A DNA stretch of 19,528 nt from assembly GCA_964468725.1 (NCBI GenBank), contig CAYXVU010000105.1:1-19528 (forward strand), written 5' to 3'. The notes under the pieces were generated by a model. The model saw only the letters and a program-made list of their open reading frames with translations. It was not told where the DNA came from and did no database searches. Both the position numbers and the translations under genes were made by a program. Origin of the DNA: CAYXVU01 sp964468725 (GTDB lineage: Bacteria; Acidobacteriota; Blastocatellia; UBA7656). Position 1 is the stretch's first letter, and the number at the start of each line of letters is the position of its first letter. Below, one piece after another: positions 7,481 to 15,230 of the stretch.

Positions 7481-8002
7481 TTACGACTCGACGCGATTGA
7501 AGACCTGCTTAATCAGTTGCAAGCCGCGTGAGCTACTGATGCTGATGCTGATGGTCAACACTTTGCCCTCGGCGGAGAGTTCGCGCTTCTCGCTGGTATC
7601 CGCATAAAACGTCTCGCCGCGTACCGAAAACGAGGCCGACGATTTCGATTCGAGCTTGGCTTTATCCCATTTGGTCTTTGACTTCACTTCGGCATTGCCG
7701 AAAGCTGCCGGATTGGTTTCGCCGCGATTGTCAGAGAAGTAGAGGAACGCTTGTTTGATCTCTTGTCCGTTGAGCAAGATGGTACGCAGGATTTTGAGTT
7801 CCGGCTCTTTATGCTCGATCAACAGTGTGACTTCGGCGTTGGCCATTGGCCCTTGTCCGATGCGCCCGAGTTCGCTTTTCGATTTGTCGAGCACCCACTT
7901 GCCGCTAAAATCTGGCTTCGAGGTATCCGCCTTTTTGTCGTCGCGCGCTGCCACGCCGACGGCCAAAATGAAGAGCAAAATCAACCCCCAAATCTTTTTC
8001 AT
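7481..8002 (-). CDS. Small secreted protein with FSGKWxLDxSKS motif, unknown function
   Basis: A 173-aa product with a clear signal peptide (MKKIWGLILLFILAVGVAA) and likely cleavage near residue 19. The mature start carries DFSGKWVLDKSKSELG (31-46), a motif I associate with small secreted lipocalin-like beta-rich proteins in Acidobacteriota and relatives. The rest alternates charged and hydrophobic residues as expected for a beta-barrel, and ends with an Ile/Ser-rich strand encoded by a short GATGCT-type repeat. ATG 8002 is chosen because it opens the signal peptide. ATG 8011 is equally possible, and neither has a strong ribosome binding site. The function is unknown. Confidence 0.8.
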   Translation of the reverse strand: MKKIWGLILLFILAVGVAARDDKKADTSKPDFSGKWVLDKSKSELGRIGQGPMANAEVTLLIEHKEPELKILRTILLNGQEIKQAFLYFSDNRGETNPAAFGNAEVKSKTKWDKAKLESKSSASFSVRGETFYADTSEKRELSAEGKVLTISISISSSRGLQLIKQVFNRVES

Positions 8003-8148
8003 ACCTCGCATCTTCGCGCCGACGCCCACCCTCGTCAAGCGTGCATGGGCTTCTGCACAAGATGAGAATCATTCGTTGAGCGGCCCGCCTCTCACCTGAA
8101 TTCGCAACTCGGTATAAGAAGGTAGTCACCCGTTATCTTGTCGCGTCA

Positions 8149-8202
8149 CCCCTTCATCCCTTCTTTCTTTCTTCTTCTGCCCGCCCCTTCTCCCCTTCTC
8201 TT
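8149..8202 (+). other. 54-nt polypyrimidine tract upstream of the amidohydrolase promoter
   Basis: Only 3 of 54 bases are purines (8156, 8179, 8183). It lies in the 265-bp divergent gap between the small secreted protein gene and the amidohydrolase gene, ending 9 nt before the TATAAT box. Such tracts can bend, form triplex DNA or act as upstream promoter elements. No role can be shown here. Confidence 0.7.
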
Positions 8203-8211
8203 GTGCCGGTA

Positions 8212-8217
8212 TATAAT
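8212..8217 (+). promoter_or_regulatory. Consensus -10 box (TATAAT) for the amidohydrolase gene
   Basis: A perfect TATAAT lies 50 nt before the ATG, predicting a leader of about 44 nt. The -35 position holds only pyrimidine-rich sequence (best TTCTCC, 8188-8193, 18-bp spacer). The gene may depend on an activator or on the pyrimidine tract. Confidence 0.55.
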
Positions 8218-8267
8218 GCCGCGCGTTTGGCACGACTCTGACGCAACCCATTTCAAGGAGATTGATT

Positions 8268-9617
8268 ATGCCCGTACTCATAAACCCGCGATTGTGGATT
8301 TCTCTACTTATCATCCTCGCCACGACGCTATTTCCTGCGCTTTGGATGACGACGCCGGTCATTGCACAATCGAATGTCAAAGTTATTTATGCCGGACGCT
8401 TGATTGACGGCCTCTCGAACACTGTGCGAACCAACGTTTCGATCATCATCGAAAATGATCGGGTGCGCGAAGTGCGCGACGGACGCGCGACAATGAGCGG
8501 CGCTGAAGTGATTGATCTCAGCGATGCGACAGTGATGCCCGGCTTCATTGATTGTCACACCCATATGACGATGGAGCTCAGCCGGGGCTCTTCGAATGTC
8601 TTTCTTGGCATGGGGCGCAGAGACGCAGAGATTGCGCTGGCGGCGATTCCATACTTGCGGCGCACGTTGATGGCGGGCTTTACGACGGTGCGCGATGTCG
8701 GCGCAGCGAACTTTCTCGATGTCAGCTTGCGTGACGCTGTCAATGCCGGAACCATCACGGGGCCGCGCATGTTTGTTGCCGGACGCGCACTCAGCATCAC
8801 CGGCGGGCACGGCGATTTCGGCGGCATCCGCGAAAACCTCATCCCCGAACCCGGCTATAAAGAAGGCATCATCAACACCCCCGAAGACGCCGTGCGCGCC
8901 GTGCGTTACATGGCTAAATACGGCGTTGACCACATTAAATTCACCGCCACCGGCGGGGTGCTCTCCATCGCCGACTCCGGTTCGGGGCAGCAGTTCACAC
9001 TCGATGAGATGAAAGCCATCATCGAGACCGCGCACATGCTCGACCGCAAAGTGGCGGCGCATGCACACGGTGCAGCCGGAATCAAAGATGCGATTCGCGC
9101 CGGAGTGGATTCTATCGAACACGGCTCGTACCTCGATGACGAAGCTATTGCGCTGTTCAAAAAGCACGGCACCTATTTAGTGCCTACCATCATCGCGGGC
9201 AAGACAGTAGAAACCGCCGCAAAGATTCCCGGCTTCTTCCCGCCGCCGGTTGCCGAGAAAGCGCGTACCATCGGTCCGCTGATTCAAAACGCTTTTGGTC
9301 GCGCCTACAAAGGCGGCGTGAAGATTGCTTTCGGCACCGATGCGGGCGTCTACCCACACGGGCAGAATGCTAAAGAGTTCGAATACATGGTCGAAGCCGG
9401 AATGCCTGCGCTCGAAGCCATCTTGTCGGCAACGCGCGGCTCGGCGACCTTGATGGGGCAAACGGCGAATATCGGCAGCATCCAAGCCGGTCGCTTTGCC
9501 GACATCATCGCCGTCAAAGGCGACCCGACTACTAACATCAAACTCTTGCAAAGCATGAGCTTCGTAATGAAAGCCGGACAAGTTTACAAACAAGACGGCA
9601 AGCCTGCCTTGCCCTAA
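8268..9617 (+). CDS. Exported metal-dependent amidohydrolase (imidazolonepropionase / Xaa-Pro dipeptidase-like)
   Basis: A 449-aa amidohydrolase-superfamily TIM-barrel hydrolase acting on C-N bonds. The metal-site motifs are complete: GFIDCHTHM with His97 and His99, HIKFTATGG with Lys224 (likely carboxylated bridging lysine), AHAHG with His265, SIEHG with His285, and FGTDAG with catalytic Asp358. This pattern matches the binuclear subgroup that includes prolidase-like and N-acyl amino acid carboxypeptidases. A signal peptide (about 10-34, ending VIAQ) places it outside the cytoplasm, which favours a peptide or amide substrate over histidine-pathway imidazolonepropionate. AAGGAG lies 7 nt before ATG 8268. 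It has its own -10 box, so it is probably monocistronic. Confidence 0.93.
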   Translation: MPVLINPRLWISLLIILATTLFPALWMTTPVIAQSNVKVIYAGRLIDGLSNTVRTNVSIIIENDRVREVRDGRATMSGAEVIDLSDATVMPGFIDCHTHMTMELSRGSSNVFLGMGRRDAEIALAAIPYLRRTLMAGFTTVRDVGAANFLDVSLRDAVNAGTITGPRMFVAGRALSITGGHGDFGGIRENLIPEPGYKEGIINTPEDAVRAVRYMAKYGVDHIKFTATGGVLSIADSGSGQQFTLDEMKAIIETAHMLDRKVAAHAHGAAGIKDAIRAGVDSIEHGSYLDDEAIALFKKHGTYLVPTIIAGKTVETAAKIPGFFPPPVAEKARTIGPLIQNAFGRAYKGGVKIAFGTDAGVYPHGQNAKEFEYMVEAGMPALEAILSATRGSATLMGQTANIGSIQAGRFADIIAVKGDPTTNIKLLQSMSFVMKAGQVYKQDGKPALP

Positions 9618-9651
9618 GCCGTTGGCAATGGGTCGTGCAGGGTAGATATTT

Positions 9652-9693
9652 GGCGGGCGTAGGCAATTGGCTGTAAGCCGAAGGTAGTTGCGA
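9652..9693 (+). repeat. Degenerate 7-nt tandem repeat (about six units)
   Basis: Units from 9652: GGCGGGC, GTAGGCA, ATTGGCT, GTAAGCC, GAAGGTA, GTTGCGA. The phase is held although units drift. It lies in the 152-bp gap after the amidohydrolase, about 18 nt before a first ribosome binding site (AGGAG, 9711-9715). No other element is seen in that gap. Confidence 0.5.
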
Positions 9694-9769
9694 ACCGATT
9701 GAGGCAGCACAGGAGATGCGATGGTCGCCTTTGCTACAAGCAAAGATTTTCGGTGAAGGGAGAAGAGGA

Positions 9770-11266
9770 ATGACACGTCGGCAGTTTGGAATTTCATTGA
9801 TGGCGGCGGGAGCGCTCGGGTTGATTGACAACTCAGGGCTCGCGCGCTGGCTCGCCAATGGCAAGCAGCTCAGTCGGCTGGCCAATCGCACGGCGGGCGC
9901 GGAAGGCGCCTGGAGGCTGAAAAAGATTGAAGGCAAATTGCCGAAAGATCTATTCGGCACGCTCTATCGCGTCGCCCCCGGTCAAAAAGAGAATCACGGC
10001 GTCGCCTTGAAACATCGCTTTGACGGTGACGCTTTTATGATTGGCTACAGCTTCCGCGAGGGCAGCGTGCAGCTTGCCGCGCGCTTCGTTGATACGCCGC
10101 AACGCCGCGAAGAACTGAAAGCGAATCGCATGCTCTACGGCGAATTCGGAACGCTCCCGCCCGCGCCGCCCGCCGGTTGGCAGCCTGCGGGCGGCGGCAA
10201 AAATCAACCGAGCGTCAACGTGATTTGTTGGGATAACCGTTTGCTCGGACTCTCCGAAGGCGGACACCCGACGGCAATTGATCCGACAACACTCGCCTAT
10301 CAAGGGCGATGGGATTTTTATGGCACCTTGCCGGGAGACATGAGCTTTACCGCACATCCGAAGTACGACCCGGTTTCGGGCATCGCCTATGGTTACGGCG
10401 TTCGGCGAGGGCCGGGCATGGCGCTGACGGTCTATCGCATGGAAAAAACCGGCAGGCTGACCGAGTTGTACGCGCTGCCGCAAAAAGCCTATTTCATGAT
10501 TCACGATATGATGATGTCGAAAGAGCATTTGATCTTCATCATCCCGCCGGTCTTTTACAACCTCAGCCGATTGCAAAACTCCACTCCCGCCGATGCCGTG
10601 ACCTTTGCCGCAAAAGAGGCGACGCGCATCGTCATTTTGCGGCGTGATGGAACCGGCAAACCCTTAACCGTCGAACTGCCTTCGAGCATGGTCTTTCATC
10701 ATGGCAATGCCTTCGAGCGTGATGGCAAGTTGGTGATGGATTCGTGCCTTGCGCCGGACGGCTCGGTATTCGAGTTGCTCTATTCGTGGTCGAAAGAGAG
10801 TTGGCCGAATCACACGAAGACACGATTGACCCGGCTGGTGATTGATTTGGCAAGCGGCAAGCTGGACAGTCGCAATGAGGTTGCCGATGCGCAAGAGTTT
10901 CCGCATTTCGACATTCGGCAAAGCGGCACGGATGTGCGCTATCTCTACACGCTCGACAACAGCGACGGCGACCCGTTTTTATATGGAACCTTAGTGCGTC
11001 ACGACCTGCATCGCGCGACGGCCAAACGCATTCCTGCGGGTAAAGGCCGCGCCTTTGGCGAACCGATCTTCGTGCCGCATCCCGGCCAAGCCAGCGAAGA
11101 ACGCGGATGGCTTTTACTGCAAGGTTATGACGGCGGTCGGGATGAGAATTTTTTGGAGATCAGAGACGCCGGAACCCTCGACATCGAAGCGCGGGTGTGG
11201 GCCGGACAACATTTCCCGCTCGGTTTTCACGGCAACTTCTCGTCGTCATCCTTTGTCGCGGTGTGA
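9770..11266 (+). CDS. Carotenoid cleavage oxygenase family protein with Tat signal
   Basis: A 498-aa non-haem iron dioxygenase of the RPE65/CCD family, expected to split carotenoids, apocarotenoids or stilbene-like compounds at a double bond. The four iron-binding histidines fall in canonical motifs: FTAHPKYDP (His196), MIHDMMMS (His245), VFHHGNAFERDG (His310 or 311) and GFHGNF near the C-terminus (His487). The N-terminus TRRQFGISLMAAGALG is a twin-arginine signal, so the folded metalloenzyme is probably exported. ATG 9770 is chosen because it opens that signal and has AAGGGAG 7 nt upstream. ATG 9716 would add 18 residues and hide the signal. No carotenoid synthesis gene is nearby, so the substrate is unknown. 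Confidence 0.92.
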   Translation: MTRRQFGISLMAAGALGLIDNSGLARWLANGKQLSRLANRTAGAEGAWRLKKIEGKLPKDLFGTLYRVAPGQKENHGVALKHRFDGDAFMIGYSFREGSVQLAARFVDTPQRREELKANRMLYGEFGTLPPAPPAGWQPAGGGKNQPSVNVICWDNRLLGLSEGGHPTAIDPTTLAYQGRWDFYGTLPGDMSFTAHPKYDPVSGIAYGYGVRRGPGMALTVYRMEKTGRLTELYALPQKAYFMIHDMMMSKEHLIFIIPPVFYNLSRLQNSTPADAVTFAAKEATRIVILRRDGTGKPLTVELPSSMVFHHGNAFERDGKLVMDSCLAPDGSVFELLYSWSKESWPNHTKTRLTRLVIDLASGKLDSRNEVADAQEFPHFDIRQSGTDVRYLYTLDNSDGDPFLYGTLVRHDLHRATAKRIPAGKGRAFGEPIFVPHPGQASEERGWLLLQGYDGGRDENFLEIRDAGTLDIEARVWAGQHFPLGFHGNFSSSSFVAV

Positions 11267-11461
11267 AAGACGATCTGCGAATGCCTGCAAAAGCGGGGGA
11301 ATCAGCAATCCGTCGGGTAGGTTGCCGTTTGGCGCGACCTTAATCATCGTCAACGCAAAGCCGCAAAGACGGGGCAGAGAATCGGTCGGCAAGCGCGCAA
11401 GGTTCCAGTCGCTAGGGGGCGTGCAGACGGGCGTAGGTTTGCAGACCGTTTTATTCGTCAC
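11246..11461 (-). CDS. Possible 71-codon ORF overlapping the small basic protein gene
   Basis: GTG at 11461 lies inside GTGACGAATAA, overlapping the stop of the upstream small gene, an arrangement seen in translational coupling. The frame runs to TGA at 11246, overlapping the convergent carotenoid oxygenase by 21 bp. The peptide (LPTDSLPRLCGFALTMIKVAPNG in its middle) matches no family I know. It crosses a CGCAAAG-type microrepeat (about 11352-11372), which is typical of non-coding spacer in such genomes. It may not be a gene. Confidence 0.3.
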   Translation of the reverse strand: MTNKTVCKPTPVCTPPSDWNLARLPTDSLPRLCGFALTMIKVAPNGNLPDGLLIPPLLQAFADRLSHRDKG

Positions 11462-11609
11462 TTGAGCGGCGCAAATCTTTCTTATGCTTTTCGCGGCGTT
11501 CGGCGCGACGTTTTTTGTCTTCGATCTTCTTGGTCGGCAAGATGGGGGCGCGCTCGCGCGGTCGGAGTTTCTCTTTTTCGATGGTGATGGTTTCGATCTT
11601 CTTTGCCAC
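11451..11609 (-). CDS. Small, very basic hypothetical protein (52 aa)
   Basis: The frame starts at GTG 11609 (MAKKIETITIEKEKLRPRER) and ends at TAA 11451. Of the 52 residues about half are Lys, Arg or Glu: a short beta-like KIETITIEKEKL segment, a Pro turn (RAPILPTKK) and a basic helix (IEDKKRRAERREKHKKDL). There is no signal or membrane segment. The composition fits a nucleic-acid- or ribosome-associated small protein, but no family is recognised. It lies just downstream of a strong terminator with a possible -10 box (11646-11651), so it has its own transcription or depends on readthrough. Purine-rich GAGAGAGACGGA precedes the start. Confidence 0.6.
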   Translation of the reverse strand: MAKKIETITIEKEKLRPRERAPILPTKKIEDKKRRAERREKHKKDLRRSSDE

Positions 11610-11645
11610 GTCCGTCTCTCTCGGTTTTCGGTTCAGACAGAGGTC

Positions 11646-11651
11646 AGTATA
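11646..11651 (-). promoter_or_regulatory. Possible -10 box for the small basic protein gene
   Basis: TATACT on the minus strand lies directly after the terminator tail and about 37 nt before GTG 11609. No convincing -35 is seen at the right distance, because the terminator stem occupies it. The call is tentative. Confidence 0.3.
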
Positions 11652-11654
11652 ACA

Positions 11655-11694
11655 AAAGCGGATGCGATGGGTTGCAGGTCATCGCATCCGCTTT
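11655..11694 (-). terminator. Strong intrinsic terminator of the VPS10/BNR gene
   Basis: A perfect 15-bp stem (11655-11669 with 11680-11694) closes a 10-nt loop. On the minus strand it is followed by TTTTGTTAT. It begins 41 nt after the stop of the large minus-strand gene, where an intrinsic terminator is expected. Confidence 0.88.
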
Positions 11695-11735
11695 GAAAAG
11701 AGTCCCGTCCTTATGAGCAGGCGACAGAGGTTACC

Positions 11736-14700
11736 TTATCGCCCGACGGCTTTCGGTTTGACGATCACAGCGGGGATGTCTTGATCGCGCACCAGTTTGT
11801 TGAAGGCCGGAAGGTCGGTCTTCAAAATTCCGTCGAGCTTTTGTAATTCGGCATTGATCTTGCCGACCAGTTCGTCATAGACGGCGACCGCTTGCGCCGT
11901 CGGTGCAGCGTCGGCGCTGGCGACCACGCCAGTCAGAGCCGCCAACTTGTTGTTCAAACGAATCGGGAAGTTCAACGGGTCTTGACCGCTCTGATTCTTG
12001 GTTTGATAGAGCGCCTCTTCGACGGCGGTCATTTTGGCGTTGAGAGCTTTAGCGGCATCGGCAATCTCCTTGCTGCCCTTCCAATCGCGCGTGCGCGCGA
12101 CCACGTCATCGGTCTGTTTACGAACGTCACGAATCTGCGTGATGGCGTCGTGTGTCTCGGTCACTTTGTCACGAATCTTGATGAGCAAGTCGAACTGCTT
12201 GGCGAAGTCTTCCGGCGAGGTCGCCAGACGGGGGTCTTTTTTAATTTCGAAACTCTGAGTCAGCACTTTGCCGTCTACTGTGAGTTTGACTTGATAGCTT
12301 CCGGGCACGGCGCGCGGCCCGGTAGTCGAACCCGCCCACATAATCAAGCCCGGAAACCGCGAAGCATCCGGATATCGCTGATCCCAAACGAAGCGATTCA
12401 ATCCGGCTGCCGCAGACGCGCGCGATGCCCCGCCGCCCCCGCCGAAGAAGGCAAAGAAATCACCGTCCGCCGGTGCGCCACCCGCCGCCCCCGCGCCGCC
12501 GCGACTCTCAAACTTCTTGATCGTCTTTCCGGCGGCGTCGAGAATTTCCAGCGTCACCGCCGTCGGTTTGCTCTTCAAGTAGTAATAGATCACCGAGCCG
12601 TTGGCGGGGTTTTCCCCAACCGTCGCATTGGGTAGAGAGAAGCCGCCGAAGCCGCCCACGCGATACGACTCTTCGGGTTTGAACAGATGGGCGTCGGCTT
12701 TCAGCGCGTCGGCCAGTTGATGCAGCACCGGCAAGTCATCGAGGATGTAAAACGAACGCCCTTGCGTAGCGACGACCAAATCTTTGTCACGTTTGTGAAC
12801 CGCAAGGTCAGTGATCGGCACGACCGGCAGATTGAGTTGCAACGACTGCCAGTTGTCGCCATCGTCGAAAGAGACATACAGGCCGGTTTCGGTTCCGGCA
12901 TAGAGCAAGCCGCGTTTGTTCGGGTCTTCCCGAATCACCCGCGTGAAAGCGGTATCGGGAATGCCATTGGTGATCTTCTTCCACGTCTTGCCATAATCAT
13001 TCGTCTTGTAGAGATAGGGCTTGTTGTCGTCCCATTTGTACATTGTACCGGCGACATAACAGGTGCCCGCGTCGAACGACGAAGCATCGAGCGAGTTGAT
13101 CTGTATCCACTCCGGCATCAGCGAGGTTGGCGGCGTGACGTTCGCCCAGTTTTTGCCGCCGTCGCGGGTGACTTGCACAAGCCCGTCATCGGTGCCCGCC
13201 CAAATGACCCCTTTCTGTACCGGCGATTCCATCAGCGTAAAGATGGTGCAGTAGTATTCGACGCTGGTGTTATCCTTCGTGATTGGGCCGCCCGAAGAGC
13301 CTTGTTTGCTCTTGTCATTGCGGGTAAGGTCGGGGCTGATGACTTCCCAGCTTTGCCCTTCGTTGGTGGTCTTGTGCAGCACATTGCTGGCGCAATACAA
13401 CACCGTCGGGTCATGTGGCGAAAAGACGATGGGGAAATTCCATTGGAAACGATACTTCAACACATCTGCGCCGCCGCCCATAGGATTGTCCGGCCACGCG
13501 TTGACGTTACGTTCCTGTCCGGTGCGATGATCGTGACGCGTGAGCAACCCGCCGTATGAACCCGCATAGATGATGTCGGAGTTGCGCGGGTCGGGCGCAA
13601 TCCAGCCGCTCTCGCCGCCGCCTACGTCATACCAGTGCTGCGTATCAATGCCGAAATCGGTGGTGCGGCTGGCCGTCTTCACAGTCGAGTTGTCTTGCTG
13701 CGCGCCATAGATGTGATAAGGGAAATCATTATCAGTGGCGACGCGATAAAATTGCGCCGTCGCTTGATCCTGCTGCGTCCAGGTTCTGCCGCCGTCAACC
13801 GAAACGTTAGCGCCGCCATCGTTGCTGTTAATCATCCGCATCGAGTTGTCGGGCGCAATCCATAGATCGTGATTGTCACCGTGCGGCACGTTGATCGTTG
13901 TGTAGGTGCGGCCTCCGTCAATGGATTTGTAAAAGCCGGTATTGAGGACATAGACGGTATCGAGGACTTGCGGATCTGCGTAGATGCGCGTGTAGTACCA
14001 AGCGCGTTGACGCAGGTTGCGCGACTCATTGACTTTCGTCCATGACGTTCCGCCGTTATCGGAGCGAAAGACGCCGCCGTCTTCGGCTTCAACGATTGCC
14101 CACAAGCGTTCGGAGTTGACCGGCGAAACGGTGATGCCGATCTTGCCAACCGTGCCGCGCGGCAATCCCGGATTGCGCGTCAAATCCGCCCAGGTTTCGC
14201 CGCCATCAGTGGATTTATGAATGCCGCCGCCGGGGCCGCCGCTCTCCAACGTCCAGGGTTTGCGATAGACCTCCCAAAATCCCGCGTACACAACGTTGGG
14301 ATTCGAAGGATCAAGAATCAAATCAACCGCGCCCGCTTTGTCGCTTTTGTAGAGCGACTTCTTCCAGGTCTTGCCGCCATCTGTGGTTTTGAAGACGCCG
14401 CGTTGTTCGTTCGAACCGAAGATATGGCCTATCGCCGCGACGTAAACGATGTCGGGGTTTTTCGGATGCACGCGCACGCGCCCGATGTGGCGGGTGTCTT
14501 CAAGCCCCGTGTGCTGCCACGTTTTGCCCGCATCGGTTGATTTGTACACGCCGTCGCCATGCGAGACATTGCCGCGAATGGGCGATTCGCCCATGCCGAC
14601 ATAGATAACATTCGGTTCCGAGGCGCAAACGCCTATCCCGCCGACCGAGCCGGTCTTGAAGAATCCGTCGGAGACCGGCGTCCAATTAATGCCGCCATCG

Positions 14701-14942
14701 GTGGTCTTGAAGACGCCGCCGCCGGTTGCGCCGAAATAGTAGACATTCGGTTGTGACGGCACACCCGTTACTGCCGTCACCCGTCCGCCGCGATAGGGGC
14801 CGATGTTGCGATACCGCAATCCCTTTATGACCGACTGTTCGGGTTGCTGCGCGCACACCGGCTGCGCCGCGAGAAACCAGATTAGGCTCAAAGCGATGCT
14901 TACAGAAATGACACCTGATCGCATCAGACGCACTCTTTTCAT
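11736..14942 (-). CDS. Exported VPS10/sortilin-like beta-propeller protein with BNR (Asp-box) repeats
   Basis: A 1068-aa secreted protein with a signal peptide (about 1-31, cleavage after VCA in VCAQQ). RNIGPYRGGRVTAV and VYYFGATGGGVFKT open a propeller typical of the large 'glycosyl hydrolase' / VPS10-domain proteins abundant in Acidobacteriota and Bacteroidota. At least ten Asp-boxes are visible, such as KTTDGGINW, KSTDAGKTW, KTTDGGKTW, KSTDGGETW, VSVDGGRTW and VTRDGGKNW. The last 350 residues leave the propeller, with a Gly/Ala-rich run at about 814-842 and a helical Lys/Asp-rich tail. No catalytic site is evident; ligand binding or an exported peptidase/glycosidase scaffold is possible. 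GGAG lies 8 nt before the ATG. It has its own promoter (14991-15019) and terminator. Confidence 0.9.
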   Translation of the reverse strand: MKRVRLMRSGVISVSIALSLIWFLAAQPVCAQQPEQSVIKGLRYRNIGPYRGGRVTAVTGVPSQPNVYYFGATGGGVFKTTDGGINWTPVSDGFFKTGSVGGIGVCASEPNVIYVGMGESPIRGNVSHGDGVYKSTDAGKTWQHTGLEDTRHIGRVRVHPKNPDIVYVAAIGHIFGSNEQRGVFKTTDGGKTWKKSLYKSDKAGAVDLILDPSNPNVVYAGFWEVYRKPWTLESGGPGGGIHKSTDGGETWADLTRNPGLPRGTVGKIGITVSPVNSERLWAIVEAEDGGVFRSDNGGTSWTKVNESRNLRQRAWYYTRIYADPQVLDTVYVLNTGFYKSIDGGRTYTTINVPHGDNHDLWIAPDNSMRMINSNDGGANVSVDGGRTWTQQDQATAQFYRVATDNDFPYHIYGAQQDNSTVKTASRTTDFGIDTQHWYDVGGGESGWIAPDPRNSDIIYAGSYGGLLTRHDHRTGQERNVNAWPDNPMGGGADVLKYRFQWNFPIVFSPHDPTVLYCASNVLHKTTNEGQSWEVISPDLTRNDKSKQGSSGGPITKDNTSVEYYCTIFTLMESPVQKGVIWAGTDDGLVQVTRDGGKNWANVTPPTSLMPEWIQINSLDASSFDAGTCYVAGTMYKWDDNKPYLYKTNDYGKTWKKITNGIPDTAFTRVIREDPNKRGLLYAGTETGLYVSFDDGDNWQSLQLNLPVVPITDLAVHKRDKDLVVATQGRSFYILDDLPVLHQLADALKADAHLFKPEESYRVGGFGGFSLPNATVGENPANGSVIYYYLKSKPTAVTLEILDAAGKTIKKFESRGGAGAAGGAPADGDFFAFFGGGGGASRASAAAGLNRFVWDQRYPDASRFPGLIMWAGSTTGPRAVPGSYQVKLTVDGKVLTQSFEIKKDPRLATSPEDFAKQFDLLIKIRDKVTETHDAITQIRDVRKQTDDVVARTRDWKGSKEIADAAKALNAKMTAVEEALYQTKNQSGQDPLNFPIRLNNKLAALTGVVASADAAPTAQAVAVYDELVGKINAELQKLDGILKTDLPAFNKLVRDQDIPAVIVKPKAVGR

Positions 14943-14990
14943 ATCCCTTCTCCTTTGATTTTCATGGCAAACCGGACCAGCGAGGCAGCG

Positions 14991-15019
14991 ACTATATCTG
15001 CACTACGCTGAATCCTCAA
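14991..15019 (-). promoter_or_regulatory. Promoter of the VPS10/BNR gene
   Basis: On the minus strand TTGAGG (15014-15019) is followed after exactly 17 bp by TATAGT (14991-14996, 5 of 6 to consensus). It predicts a start near 14984 and a leader of about 42 nt that contains the ribosome binding site. Confidence 0.6.
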
Positions 15020-15133
15020 TGTCGAATTGTCAGCCTGAGAATAGAGCTTCAGAAATCAAGACGGAGAAGCTACCCGACAGGTTACAGAACAAGCAGCGGT
15101 CGCTAGCGGTTAGCCGTTTGTCGGCACAGCAGA

Positions 15134-15200
15134 GTTAAGAGGCGACCTCTGATTGCCGTTATCGTGTGCAAGGGAAGGCAGTCAGAGGTCGCCTCTCAAC
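15134..15200. repeat. Inverted pair of 24-nt REP-like repeats
   Basis: Arms at 15134-15157 and 15177-15200 are inverted copies (22 of 24 identical, 15 bp perfect in the core) around a 19-nt spacer. Each arm also contains its own small palindrome, AGAGG-CGA-CCTCT. The pair lies between the glycosidase stop and the VPS10 promoter, in a 288-bp gap. The gap also holds a weak 7-nt pattern (about 15095-15122). The structure may protect or end the glycosidase mRNA; there is no T-run. Confidence 0.85.
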
Positions 15201-15230
15201 AGAAGTTCGGCAGGTTGATTTGCCCTCGCC

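Noticed and set aside
9716..9769. Upstream ATG start for the carotenoid oxygenase
   Set aside because: Its ribosome binding site touches the start codon and the extra 18 residues would bury the twin-arginine signal.
11484..11696. 70-codon plus-strand frame over the small basic protein gene
   Set aside because: Phe/Asp-rich peptide that is the antisense image of the Lys/Arg/Glu-rich small protein, and it runs through the terminator stem.
12687..13559. 290-codon plus-strand frame inside the VPS10/BNR gene
   Set aside because: Antisense shadow of the Asp-box repeats; composition follows the opposite strand's codon pattern and no ribosome binding site or domain is seen.
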